A stretch of DNA of 45,763 nucleotides, from the NCBI RefSeq assembly GCF_000429345.1, contig NZ_AUBR01000025.1:1-45763 (forward strand), written 5' to 3'. Origin of the DNA: Desulfovirgula thermocuniculi DSM 16036. GTDB lineage: Bacteria > Bacillota > Desulfotomaculia > Desulfotomaculales > Desulfovirgulaceae. The notes under the pieces are model-generated. The model was not told the origin of the DNA and searched no databases. It worked only from the letters and a program-made list of their open reading frames with translations. A program made the translations under genes and the position numbers. Position 1 is the first letter of the stretch. Every line of letters begins with the position of its first letter. Positions 23,208-30,478 of the stretch are shown here, piece by piece.

Positions 23208-24557
23208 GTGCTCATCGAGGCCCTTTTTTGCATCGTTATCGGTTACACTTTTATTTACCTCTTTTTGTTACCGTGGCAGGCGAGCGTAGGACATTACATC
23301 CCTTGGGAGAGAACGGTCGGGGGTTCGACAACTGGCCTCTACGCCCGGCTGGCGAAATGGGTGTCCGGATCCTCACGCACGCGGTTTTCGCTTCTGTTGT
23401 TGGCGCACGTCCCCGACGGCATTCCACTTCTTTTGTGGGGGGCGCTGGCGTGCTTGTGCTCTGCCCCCTTCTGCCACGGTAGCTTGTGGGCGGTTTTTTA
23501 CGGGCACGCTGGAGGGAAGTTTTCTCCGAGAGAGGCGGAGTTTTTGGAAGGCGTGTGGCGCTTTCTCCTTCCGGTAGCGATGTTCGTCTTCGCCAGGAAC
23601 GCCGCCCGCACCGCCGTCTGCGGGTTGTGTGCGTCAGATGACGAAAAGGAAAAGGGTCAGGAAGAACGCCAGAACTGCGCCAGCTTGCGATACCGCAAAG
23701 GCGTATTTTTGCCGTGCGGTTTCTGGCAGTTCTTCTGGCCAGGAACCGCTCCTGAAGCGGCGGATCGCGAAGAAAAACCTTTCCCCGTCAGTGTTGTCCC
23801 CGGCAGAATTGGCGATGACGCAAGATACCCCGAGCGCACCGAAGAGTCCGGCGTGCCACCTGACAAGGCCGCACGAATGGGCGGCGAACGCGAGGGAGAG
23901 CGCGGAAAGCAGGGCGGTGGCGCCTATCCCGCCGAGGGAAACAATTACCTGTTTGACCGGGGTGGGTTGGAGAAGGCGGGGTCTTTCCGGATCGCCGACG
24001 AACCCCGAGGGAAGGGGCAGGAGGCCGAAGAGGAATCTCGTCTCTCCGAGGCGCCGGAAGCGGTACTCCTTGGCGCAGATCTTGACGACGCGTGGCTTGG
24101 TTCCGACCAGCCTGCACGCGAGGTAGTGGCCGAATTCGTGAAAGAAGGTGTGAAAGCAGAGACAGAAGTAGGCAAAGGCGAGCTCGGTAAAAGCGACAAA
24201 CCAGAGGAGCGTCGGGGGAATTTGCTCGATGCCGGACGCGAGCCGGATCTTTTCCAGGAAACCCAGAAGCACCGGATCAAAAACACACGAACCGAGGACG
24301 CGGACGATTTCAGACAAGGCGGTTTCCTCCTTTTTGATGCGGTTTGGTACGTCATTTTTCCGGTTTACCTGCTTTTCCTGCTTCCCACCGCGATCCGCTC
24401 CAGGCTCGACTGGTGCTTCGATAAAAAAGCCCGGAAGGAAAAACCCAAGGTGGCCGCCTTTCTGTCTTTTGTGGGGTGGTTTGTGTCCTGGTTAGCAGAG
24501 GCATGCGCGATGGGCGTCGCCGCGTCGGGCATCGGTTGGCTGGCGGCGAAATTTTGA
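23208..24557 (+). CDS. Membrane protein B with a nested antisense protease gene
   Basis: An unbroken + frame of about 449 residues, paralogous to the gene at 19303 at both ends: an N-terminal membrane part with SSRTRFSLL and RTAVCGLC, and a C-terminal part with LLPTAIRSRLDWCF. The charged middle (~210 residues) lies opposite M50 gene B and shows no obvious similarity to the middle of copy A. GTG 23208 follows GGGGGGATTTTC. Third-position GC is lower than in the neighbouring HerA gene. As with copy A, it is unclear whether the middle is really made as protein. Confidence 0.55.
   Translation: MLIEALFCIVIGYTFIYLFLLPWQASVGHYIPWERTVGGSTTGLYARLAKWVSGSSRTRFSLLLLAHVPDGIPLLLWGALACLCSAPFCHGSLWAVFYGHAGGKFSPREAEFLEGVWRFLLPVAMFVFARNAARTAVCGLCASDDEKEKGQEERQNCASLRYRKGVFLPCGFWQFFWPGTAPEAADREEKPFPVSVVPGRIGDDARYPERTEESGVPPDKAARMGGEREGERGKQGGGAYPAEGNNYLFDRGGLEKAGSFRIADEPRGKGQEAEEESRLSEAPEAVLLGADLDDAWLGSDQPAREVVAEFVKEGVKAETEVGKGELGKSDKPEERRGNLLDAGREPDLFQETQKHRIKNTRTEDADDFRQGGFLLFDAVWYVIFPVYLLFLLPTAIRSRLDWCFDKKARKEKPKVAAFLSFVGWFVSWLAEACAMGVAASGIGWLAAKF
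23634..24317 (-). CDS. M50/S2P-like intramembrane zinc metalloprotease B
   Basis: 227 residues, paralog of the protein encoded at 19741-20388. HEFGH (H60, E61, H64) and GDNTDG (D177) give the full M50 metal site; the loop PLPSGFVGDPERPRLLQPTP and VSLGGIGATAL match copy A closely. It has its own canonical ribosome binding site on the - strand, AAAAGGAGGAAACC, 7 nt before a TTG start at 24317, which is strong evidence that it is translated separately from the surrounding + gene. Substrate unknown. Confidence 0.85.
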   Translation of the reverse strand: MSEIVRVLGSCVFDPVLLGFLEKIRLASGIEQIPPTLLWFVAFTELAFAYFCLCFHTFFHEFGHYLACRLVGTKPRVVKICAKEYRFRRLGETRFLFGLLPLPSGFVGDPERPRLLQPTPVKQVIVSLGGIGATALLSALSLAFAAHSCGLVRWHAGLFGALGVSCVIANSAGDNTDGERFFFAIRRFRSGSWPEELPETARQKYAFAVSQAGAVLAFFLTLFLFVI

Positions 24558-24626
24558 GGAACTACAGGGGCCTTCAGCGGCGAAATTTTTTGGTGAAAGC
24601 CTTTTAGTTTTTCAGGGGGGATTGCG

Positions 24627-24983
24627 GTGTTCTTTCAACTATTGAAGCGCTGGTGGAAGAGGTATCGGGAAGAGCCAGCAGAAGAAGCGCCGTTTTTGGT
24701 AAATATTTCATGGTACGTAGTGATCGCGGTTGTCCTCACCTACCCGGTGGGGGCGATCCTTCTCCTCGCGTGCCTGGCGGCCGGGCGCCTCTCCTGGGCG
24801 ACATCCGTGCTCCGGACCTACGGGTGGGTGATGGCGTGCGCCGGGGCAATGCTGATCTTGGCTTTTCTCTCCGTCATCTGGCGGGACCTGGTTGAAGAAA
24901 GACGGGGAATCCGCAGGAACTATGGCTTGAGCGTCAAAGAAGTTCTGCACAGAGAAATCGATTTTGAGAGGTGGTGCAGTTGA
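24627..24983 (+). CDS. Two-helix membrane protein, unknown
   Basis: 118 residues: a basic amphipathic N-terminus (LLKRWWKRYREE), two membrane helices (~27-52 and ~62-86), and a charged C-terminus with VEERRGIRRNYGLSVKEVL. No family recognised. GTG 24627 follows GGGGGGATT. It overlaps the next gene by a few bases and probably forms a pair with it. Confidence 0.6.
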   Translation: MFFQLLKRWWKRYREEPAEEAPFLVNISWYVVIAVVLTYPVGAILLLACLAAGRLSWATSVLRTYGWVMACAGAMLILAFLSVIWRDLVEERRGIRRNYGLSVKEVLHREIDFERWCS

Positions 24984-25849
24984 TTGCTGGCCTTTCCCTC
25001 TCCACTTTCCTTTTTCTCTTTCTGATCCTGTTACCTGGGTATGTGTGGGCAGCTTTAGCGGGAAGGTCCCGCCAGGAAATGCGGTTTGACACTGCGCTGT
25101 CGCAGGGCCTCCTGGTCTTCTGCCTTTCGCTGGGCCTTCTGTTTTTAGGTGATTTGCTATACGGTATCGAAGTTTGCAAGGGATTTTTGCGTGTGCTCCT
25201 GTTCCTGAGCGGTTTGGCGGAAGAAGAGGTAAGGTCTCTCGCCCCGGCAGGCATAGTGTTTGCGACGGTATACTTCCTCGCCATGGCAATTGGCCTCGCG
25301 GAACTCGTGCTGGCCGTGGTGTGGGATGTTCTGCTGTGGCAGAGATTCCGCTTTTGGGTCAGAATGCGGTTGGTTCGGCTCGGCAGGGCGGTGCGGGCGC
25401 TTGTGTGCGGGGTACTGACAACAATGGCAGGACGCGGCCGCATAGTTCCCGCTGACTGTGGCAGGAGAAAGAGTTTCCGGCTTGCCTCCGGCCAAGTTTT
25501 GGGGGATGTTCTGCTGGCTTACCGTCTAGCAGGAAAGAGGCCGTTCGTCGCGGTCGCTTTGAAAAACGGCCAGCAACTCCAAGGGGAAGTCCTCCGGTAC
25601 GGTTACGGAAAGGGAGAGGCCCTTCTCATACGGGACGCCGACCGGCCGGACCTCGCGGCTTGGGTTCCGGTAGGCGACATCACCCGTTTGGATTTCCTTA
25701 ACATGAATATGCTGGGACAGGAAACGGAAGAAAAGAAACAGCAACGGGAAGCGCGGCTTTCCAAGCAGGACAGGATCCTGCTAGACGCCATCTTGCCGGG
25801 CCTGGCAGATGAAATCGAGGAAGAGCTGCGGGGATTTGGAAGCAGGTAG
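24980..25849 (+). CDS. Membrane protein, possibly DUF6338-like
   Basis: About 289 residues: N-terminal helices (FLFLILLPGYVW; ~35-60; ~95-120) and a C-terminal soluble domain with VAVALKNGQQLQGEVLRYGYG and a DxxRPD segment, resembling the small beta-domain seen at the end of DUF6338 proteins. That similarity is from memory and low confidence. TTG 24980 has AGAGGTGG 7 nt upstream; GTG 24971 is an alternative. It is the last + gene of the pilus/protease region. Confidence 0.55.
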   Translation: MIAGLSLSTFLFLFLILLPGYVWAALAGRSRQEMRFDTALSQGLLVFCLSLGLLFLGDLLYGIEVCKGFLRVLLFLSGLAEEEVRSLAPAGIVFATVYFLAMAIGLAELVLAVVWDVLLWQRFRFWVRMRLVRLGRAVRALVCGVLTTMAGRGRIVPADCGRRKSFRLASGQVLGDVLLAYRLAGKRPFVAVALKNGQQLQGEVLRYGYGKGEALLIRDADRPDLAAWVPVGDITRLDFLNMNMLGQETEEKKQQREARLSKQDRILLDAILPGLADEIEEELRGFGSR

Positions 25850-25899
25850 CCGGAATTGTTTCCTGGAAGCGGCGGTGAGGAAGTTGGCAGGATGAGGTT

Positions 25900-26319
25900 T
25901 CAATTGTCCGAAACTTGGCCCCAGTTTGCTTTTTCGAGGAATTCTGCAATACCATCGAGAAACCGCCCGGCTTTTTCTACCGCTTCTCGGGCTTCTTCCT
26001 TGGTAACCAGGTAGAAGTCATCATAGTCGCTTGCATGGCGCAAATCTTTGGTACTTTTAAGAATTTTGCCGTACTCCTTGGGAAGTATGCCGGGCTTCAC
26101 AAAGTGCTGGATGAACAGGCTGACCACGCCTGAGTGCTTGCGGGCATCCAGGGATTTTGTGGCCAAGGCGGCCCGTGCAGCTTGGAAAACTGCATAGTAG
26201 GCGCGGGAAATGGCATCGCGGAAAAGTCCATTTTCCAGGAGTACCTGTGCTGCGGCAAACCGCTCGCGGGCCGACTGCATGCGGTATTTCGCGAGTTCGC
26301 GGACATCTACATCTGCCAC
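25900..26319 (-). CDS. HEPN-domain protein of an MNT/HEPN toxin-antitoxin pair
   Basis: 139 residues, all helical. It has the hallmark SRAYYAVFQAARAAL segment (~39-52) and the DLRHASDYDD stretch of HEPN proteins that pair with minimal nucleotidyltransferases; such HEPN proteins are usually RNases and the toxic partner. ATG 26319 overlaps the upstream MNT gene by 13 nt, so the two are coupled. It converges with the + strand operon end at 25849 with a 50-bp gap and no evident terminator. Confidence 0.85.
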   Translation of the reverse strand: MADVDVRELAKYRMQSARERFAAAQVLLENGLFRDAISRAYYAVFQAARAALATKSLDARKHSGVVSLFIQHFVKPGILPKEYGKILKSTKDLRHASDYDDFYLVTKEEAREAVEKAGRFLDGIAEFLEKANWGQVSDN

Positions 26320-26645
26320 AGGACTTCCCCTTCCCGGAGTACGCTGGAGGCGAAGGGCGACCGCGCTTCGACCAGCTGTTTGAAGTGCTCGGCATCGTAA
26401 ATGTTCAGGGAGATGTCTACGTTGTGTTCGAGTTCGGCTTCCAAGATAAAATCGTAAATTCTATCGCGGTTGATCCTGCCGCGGTCGTTGACCAGCAAGA
26501 GGATGTCTATATCCGAATCGTTTTTGGCATCTCCCCGCGCCTTGGAACCATAAAGGATCACCGCACGGACTTCCCGCGGGTAGATGCGGTTCAGGTGCGC
26601 TATGAACTGGTTTAAGACTTCTCTTTCGAGCTCGCTCAGGCCCAT
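26307..26645 (-). CDS. Minimal nucleotidyltransferase (MNT) antitoxin
   Basis: 112 residues. GSKARGDAKNDSDIDILLL carries the polymerase-beta signature GS-x10-DxD (G33, S34, D45, D47), so the transferase site is intact. In characterised pairs MNT proteins neutralise the HEPN toxin, in some cases by AMP transfer. ATG 26645 with GGAG 7 nt upstream is preferred; the frame is open further upstream but without a better site. It precedes and overlaps the HEPN gene. Confidence 0.85.
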   Translation of the reverse strand: MGLSELEREVLNQFIAHLNRIYPREVRAVILYGSKARGDAKNDSDIDILLLVNDRGRINRDRIYDFILEAELEHNVDISLNIYDAEHFKQLVEARSPFASSVLREGEVLWQM

Positions 26646-26671
26646 TTCCGCTCCGCCCCTTTCGCAATGCA

Positions 26672-26682
26672 ATCTTACCACA
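26672..26682 (-). promoter_or_regulatory. Candidate extended -10 promoter of the MNT/HEPN pair
   Basis: On the - strand the sequence reads TGTGGTAAGAT, an extended -10 (TGxTAxxxT), about 27 bp before the MNT start. No good -35 is visible. The same 11-mer occurs before the DUF4258 gene at 29852. Confidence 0.5.
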
Positions 26683-26810
26683 CTTTTGGGGGCGTGGGAA
26701 GAACTTCGGTGTGCTTGCACGGATTCGCGGGGGCGGCGAGCGTGAGGAAGCGCCCGCTTTTCCGAGTGTTCCCGCGCAATTTCCAGAAACCCCCGTCCCA
26801 AGCGCCCACT

Positions 26811-26920
26811 TTGGTCAAAAATGGTCAAATCCGGCCCGGAACGGCACTTGCCAATTTTGGTACCTGGTGGTAGGGTAAAGTCAAAGAACATCAAAGTCAA
26901 AAAGTCAGCCTTGGTCAAAA
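26811..26920. repeat. Cluster of GTCAAA repeats upstream of a small gene
   Basis: The 301-bp gap 26646-26946 has no convincing gene. It contains at least five GTCAAA hexamers (near 26814, 26824, 26880, 26895, 26914); the decamer TTGGTCAAAA occurs at 26811 and again exactly 100 bp later at 26911. This could be an operator array for the gene at 26947 or for the divergent MNT/HEPN pair. Confidence 0.5.
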
Positions 26921-26946
26921 AACCGCGGGAAGGGCGGTGGCCGGGG

Positions 26947-27195
26947 ATGGAGAAGCCGAAACTGGAACTGCTCAAGATCGCAAAGGTCACGCAGCATCAC
27001 TTCGCCCTGCCGTACTCGTACCTACGGGATGTGTTGGGAAAGGACGGGCGCACCCACCTGGCGGTCTACCGATTCGGGAAGGCGCTGGTGCTGGTGCCCG
27101 CTAACATAGAGGTAGACGGGGAGGCCCTGGAGGGGGTGAGGAAGTTGCTTGGAGAGAAAGCGGGTAGCCGGGATGAAACGGATCCCCCTTGCTAA
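26947..27195 (+). CDS. Small hypothetical protein
   Basis: 82 residues: basic start MEKPKLELLKIAKV, a central piece YLRDVLGKDGRTHLAVYRFGKALVLVP and an acidic end. The central pattern is compatible with a small beta-barrel or AbrB-like DNA-binding fold, but I cannot assign a family. ATG 26947 is chosen because composition changes there; the open frame upstream runs through the GTCAAA repeats. Its stop overlaps the end of the convergent Fic gene by 4 nt. Confidence 0.5.
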   Translation: MEKPKLELLKIAKVTQHHFALPYSYLRDVLGKDGRTHLAVYRFGKALVLVPANIEVDGEALEGVRKLLGEKAGSRDETDPPC

Positions 27196-28346
27196 TCTAG
27201 GATTTCCATTACTTCCTTGGCGATGTAGAGCTTGTTTCGACTGCGGCCAGTGATTTCCTGAAGTACCCCTTCTCGTACTAACGCTTCGATGTATTTCTGG
27301 GCGGAAGAGTAAGTGACGTTGAGGCGTTTTGCCGCTTCCGGCACGCTTATGATGGGCAGGGAAAAGAGGTGATCACACAGGCTGAGCAGGGCACTCGGGG
27401 CGCGCGCCCTTTGGAAGCGTTCTCTGTAGTTCGCCTGGAGTTCCTGGAGGCGGCTGGCCCTTCCGATGGCATCCGTAGCCTGGTGGTGCACTCCGCGAAG
27501 GAAGAAGACAATCCAGTCTTCCCACGCGCTCCTTGTGCTGACCCCTTGCAGGAGGTCATAGTATTGTTGCCTCCGGAATTCAAAGTAGGGACTTAGGTAA
27601 AGCAAAGGTTGGGGAAGGATGTTCCACGCACACAGGAGAAGGATGATGAGCATGCGACCGAGACGACCGTTGCCATCTAGAAAGGGGTGGATAGCCTCGA
27701 ACTGGTAGTGTATCATGGCCAGCTTTACCAGGGGCGGGAGGTCATCCTCCCGGTGAATGAACTTTTCGAGGGAACCCATCAAATCGAGGACTTCGGAAGC
27801 GGGGGGAGGGACGAAGGTGGCCTCTCTCAAGGTACAACCTGGAGGTCCTATCCAGTTTTGTACCTTGCGGAGTTCTCCCGGCGAGCGTCCGGCTCCCCTT
27901 ACACCCTCGAGCAGTATAGAGTGCAGTTCCTTTATCAGCCTCAGGCTTATGGGCAACTCTCTGAGCCTCGACAGGCCGTATTCCAGGGCACGCACGTAGT
28001 TAAAAACTTCCCGCACATCTTCCTTGAGTGCCTCATCGTTCCAGAGCCTGAGCTGGCCGGCTACCTCATACAAGTAAAGATCTGAAAGAGATGCTCGCGT
28101 GCCTTCTATGCGGGAGGACAGTACGGCTTCGCGGCGGAGAAACGGCCTGATCAGCAGGTGGGGATTGGGAAGCATTCGTCCCAGACCCGCAAGTTCCCCG
28201 ACGGCGCGGTCGGCAAGGGAAAGCTCGGCGACAAGCCGGGAAGTCCACTCTATTCGCGGCGGGAGGGATTCCGGTATGAAAGCCCATTCTCCCTCACCGA
28301 TGCGTACCAGGCGGCCGTTTGGTTGAATGAAGTCTTCCGGTAACAT
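27192..28346 (-). CDS. Fic-domain protein (AMPylase type) with C-terminal winged helix
   Basis: 384 residues. A Fic_N-type N-terminus (RPFLRREAVLSSRIEGT) holds an inhibitory-helix motif S77-x3-E81-G82, the arrangement of self-inhibited class II Fic proteins. The core motif HPFLDGNGRLGR begins at H220 and is complete, so AMP transfer to a target protein is likely possible. The C-terminus (~315-380) looks like a winged helix (VPEAAKRLNVTYSSAQKYIEAL), suggesting DNA binding. ATG 28346 is preceded by a palindrome and AT-rich promoter-like DNA that it may autoregulate. Target unknown. Confidence 0.92.
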   Translation of the reverse strand: MLPEDFIQPNGRLVRIGEGEWAFIPESLPPRIEWTSRLVAELSLADRAVGELAGLGRMLPNPHLLIRPFLRREAVLSSRIEGTRASLSDLYLYEVAGQLRLWNDEALKEDVREVFNYVRALEYGLSRLRELPISLRLIKELHSILLEGVRGAGRSPGELRKVQNWIGPPGCTLREATFVPPPASEVLDLMGSLEKFIHREDDLPPLVKLAMIHYQFEAIHPFLDGNGRLGRMLIILLLCAWNILPQPLLYLSPYFEFRRQQYYDLLQGVSTRSAWEDWIVFFLRGVHHQATDAIGRASRLQELQANYRERFQRARAPSALLSLCDHLFSLPIISVPEAAKRLNVTYSSAQKYIEALVREGVLQEITGRSRNKLYIAKEVMEILD

Positions 28347-28368
28347 TGGTGTCTAATACCCCCGCTTT

Positions 28369-28390
28369 TTATTCTAGGAAAGTAGAATAA
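28369..28390. promoter_or_regulatory. Inverted repeat, possible operator of the Fic gene
   Basis: TTATTCTA and TAGAATAA, a perfect 8-bp inverted repeat with a 6-bp spacer, 23 bp before the Fic start codon. The winged-helix end of the Fic protein is a candidate ligand. Confidence 0.6.
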
Positions 28391-28398
28391 CTCCACGC

Positions 28399-28432
28399 GT
28401 TATTATACAATACGGGCCAAAACTATAATAAC
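28399..28432. promoter_or_regulatory. Second inverted repeat / divergent promoter region
   Basis: GTTATTATA and TATAATAAC form a perfect 9-bp inverted repeat 16 bp apart. Each arm contains a TATAAT reading toward one of the divergent genes (Fic on -, stalk protein on +), so the repeat may be a pair of -10 boxes, an operator, or both. No good -35 is seen. Confidence 0.5.
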
Positions 28433-28571
28433 CAGATTGTGGCAAAATTAACCGTTCGGCTTTTTGTCAGGCTTTTCTCTTTCGTACCGGGCCTGCGCCC
28501 GCTAGTGTAGCCTACTTTGGGACTCGAGTTTCTACTGCAAAACTAATCAAGCGAAAGGAGCGTGGTCAACG
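28433..28571 (+). other. Untranslated leader of the stalk-domain gene
   Basis: About 139 bp without an ORF of note, less GC-rich than the coding DNA. It contains a small hairpin (CGGGC/GCCCG near 28488) and ends with AAAGGAG 11 nt before ATG 28572. No riboswitch class could be matched. Confidence 0.4.
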
Positions 28572-29831
28572 ATGCTCAAAACCCTGTTACCGCGCAAGGC
28601 GAAGCGCGCCTTTACCGCCATTACCGCGCTGCTCCTGGCGGCGGTCGTCCTGGTTGCGGCGGCGCCCGCGGAGGCGAAGAACCTCGGCGCGGAATTTTAC
28701 CTCGGACGCAAGTCCTACAACTGCATCTACATAAAAGACGGTCAGCGGATGCGCGAAAGCAGGCCGATGGACGTAGAAGCCTTCATCGAGAACGGCCGCA
28801 CCTACGTGCCCGTGCGCTATCTGGCCTACGCCCTGGGCGTGGCGGAGAAAGACGTGCGGTGGGACGAAGCCTCCCAGACCGTGACCCTGGCCATGGAGGG
28901 CACCACGGTCAGGCTGCAGGTGGGCAGCAGGACGCTCTACGTCAACGGCCAACCCAGGGAGATGGACGTGACCCCGCTCCTGCGGGACGGCCGCGTGTTC
29001 CTGCCCGCCAGGTTCGTGGCCGAGGCGTTCGGGTACGAGGTGAAGTGGGTCAACGAAGCCATGGCCGTGGTCGTCTACCTGCCCGAGTCCCAGCAGGCCC
29101 AGCCGCAGCCCCAACCGCAGCCCCAGCCGCAACAGCCGCAGCAGCCCACCGCCTATAAGATCTCCTGGGACGACGCCGTGAGGGGCACATTGCAACCGCC
29201 GCCGGGGGCCGTGCCTGCGCCCGATCTGTGGGGCTTCCCGCCCAGGGCCCTGCGGATGGAGTTCAAGGTGGGTAGCAGGTACGCGGACGTGACCTGGGCG
29301 GACGGGAGCAAAGGCACGGTGGACCTGGGGACGGAGTGCGTCATAGCGGGCAACCCCACTGGCACCGAGTTCTTGCGCAACAAGTACCCGCAACTCTACA
29401 ACGAGGCCAACTCTTTCCCGGTACCGGGGGCTGATTACGGTGCCTTCTACGTCCCCATCATTCCGGTGGCCGAGGCGTTCGGCGTGCCCAGGGAGAACAT
29501 CGTGTGGGACGGGGAGCACCTGGCGCTGTTCGGGTACTACGGGGACGTGAGGAACTACCGGCTGATGAAGGCAGGGACTAGAGACAGCGTGGGCAAGGCG
29601 GTCGGCGGCAAGCCCGAGGTGATGCTCACTAAGTCGGACTTCCCGCTCTTCGTAAAGGACGGGGTGCCGATGGTGGGCATCAACAGCGTGAGCGATGTGA
29701 GCCAGCTGCTGTTCGCCGTGGGAGCTGGCTACCAGCCAGGACTGGTGAAGGGTGTTGACGATATTTATCATGGAGGCTGGGATTACGAAACAGGCAAGGC
29801 GGAGGCGGGAATTAAGTTGATGAGCAAGTAA
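28572..29831 (+). CDS. Secreted protein with copper-amine-oxidase-N-like (stalk) domain
   Basis: 419 residues. Signal peptide (~1-36, KRAFTAITALLLAAVVLVAAAPAEA). The PF07833-type stalk domain follows (~65-175) with FIENGRTYVPVRYLAYALG, TLYVNGQPREMDV and FLPARFVAEAFGYEVKW. A Gln/Pro linker (~178-193) leads to a C-terminal domain of unknown family (~195-419) with a second stalk-like piece (VPIIPVAEAFGV). The domain is named after an oxidase but is common as a surface module in Clostridia and implies no copper enzyme. It is very like the C-terminus of the protein at 35762. Confidence 0.82.
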   Translation: MLKTLLPRKAKRAFTAITALLLAAVVLVAAAPAEAKNLGAEFYLGRKSYNCIYIKDGQRMRESRPMDVEAFIENGRTYVPVRYLAYALGVAEKDVRWDEASQTVTLAMEGTTVRLQVGSRTLYVNGQPREMDVTPLLRDGRVFLPARFVAEAFGYEVKWVNEAMAVVVYLPESQQAQPQPQPQPQPQQPQQPTAYKISWDDAVRGTLQPPPGAVPAPDLWGFPPRALRMEFKVGSRYADVTWADGSKGTVDLGTECVIAGNPTGTEFLRNKYPQLYNEANSFPVPGADYGAFYVPIIPVAEAFGVPRENIVWDGEHLALFGYYGDVRNYRLMKAGTRDSVGKAVGGKPEVMLTKSDFPLFVKDGVPMVGINSVSDVSQLLFAVGAGYQPGLVKGVDDIYHGGWDYETGKAEAGIKLMSK

Positions 29832-29851
29832 CCTTTTTGGTCTCGCTATTT

Positions 29852-29862
29852 TGTGGTAAGAT
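29852..29862 (+). promoter_or_regulatory. Candidate extended -10 promoter of the DUF4258/YgiT pair
   Basis: TGTGGTAAGAT, identical to the 11-mer before the MNT/HEPN pair, 28 bp before ATG 29890. A weak T-rich -35 (TTTTTG) lies 17 bp upstream of TAAGAT. Confidence 0.5.
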
Positions 29863-29889
29863 CAGAGTTGAGGAAACCGGGGGAACGCG

Positions 29890-30213
29890 ATGAATATTGA
29901 TTTCATTCGCCAGGCAGTGGTCTCTAACAAGTACGAGGTGTCCCAGCACGCGGAGAGGGAGCGGCTAAATGATGACCTAAGCATTGTAGATATCGAAAAT
30001 GCCATCCAAACGGGCGAAATCATTGAGGATTATCCCGATGACCCGCGCGGAGCGAGTTGCTTGGTGCTTGGGTGGGCATCTGATGATCGCCCTGTCCACC
30101 TGGTAGTTGGCTTTCTACCCAACGGGTGGATACGGATTGTTACCGTTTATGTTCCGGAGCCGAGGAAATGGGAGCCGGATTGGAAAACGCGAAAGAGAGG
30201 GGGAAGGAAATGA
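29890..30213 (+). CDS. DUF4258 protein, toxin-like
   Basis: 107 residues. EVSQHAERERLNDDLSIVDIENAI followed by a beta-sheet with HLVVGFLPNGWIRIVTVY matches DUF4258, a family often beside YgiT/MqsA-type zinc-finger proteins and considered toxin-like (RelE/MqsR-like fold suspected). It overlaps the following zinc-finger gene in ATGA. ATG 29890 follows GGGGGAACGCG. Confidence 0.8.
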   Translation: MNIDFIRQAVVSNKYEVSQHAERERLNDDLSIVDIENAIQTGEIIEDYPDDPRGASCLVLGWASDDRPVHLVVGFLPNGWIRIVTVYVPEPRKWEPDWKTRKRGGRK

Positions 30214-30464
30214 GGCACGAGTACGCAAATTGCTCTTTTTGCGGCGGTTCCGTTGAGGAACAGCCTGTGACCGTGGATTACCGTACGAAAGCCGGGTTGG
30301 TAATCATCGAAAATGTGCCTGCCGGGGTATGTCGCCAATGTGGGGAGCGGTATTACACGGCTGAAGTAGTAAAGGCTATGGAGAGGCTGGCAACGTCGGG
30401 GATTCCTGTTTCGAGGACCGTAAATGTTCCCGTGCGCGAGTTTTCGGAAAACTTTATTTCTTAA
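30210..30464 (+). CDS. YgiT-type zinc-finger protein, antitoxin-like
   Basis: 84 residues with two CxxC pairs (C8/C11 and C41/C44) around a beta-ribbon (PVTVDYRTKAGLVIIENVPAGVC), the YgiT/MqsA N-terminal zinc-binding fold, and a short helical end. The DNA-binding HTH of full MqsA is missing. ATG 30210 overlaps the DUF4258 stop and has GGGGGAAGGAAA before it. Partner of the preceding gene in a presumed toxin-antitoxin pair. Confidence 0.82.
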   Translation: MRHEYANCSFCGGSVEEQPVTVDYRTKAGLVIIENVPAGVCRQCGERYYTAEVVKAMERLATSGIPVSRTVNVPVREFSENFIS

Positions 30465-30478
30465 CCGCGAGGTGAAGC

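Noticed and set aside
26821-26946. Upstream extension of the small gene at 26947
   Set aside because: It would translate the GTCAAA repeat array into a Lys-rich leader; composition becomes gene-like only from 26947.
28433-28571. Possible cyclic-di-GMP riboswitch before the stalk-domain gene
   Set aside because: The conserved GEMM core sequences could not be found on either strand.
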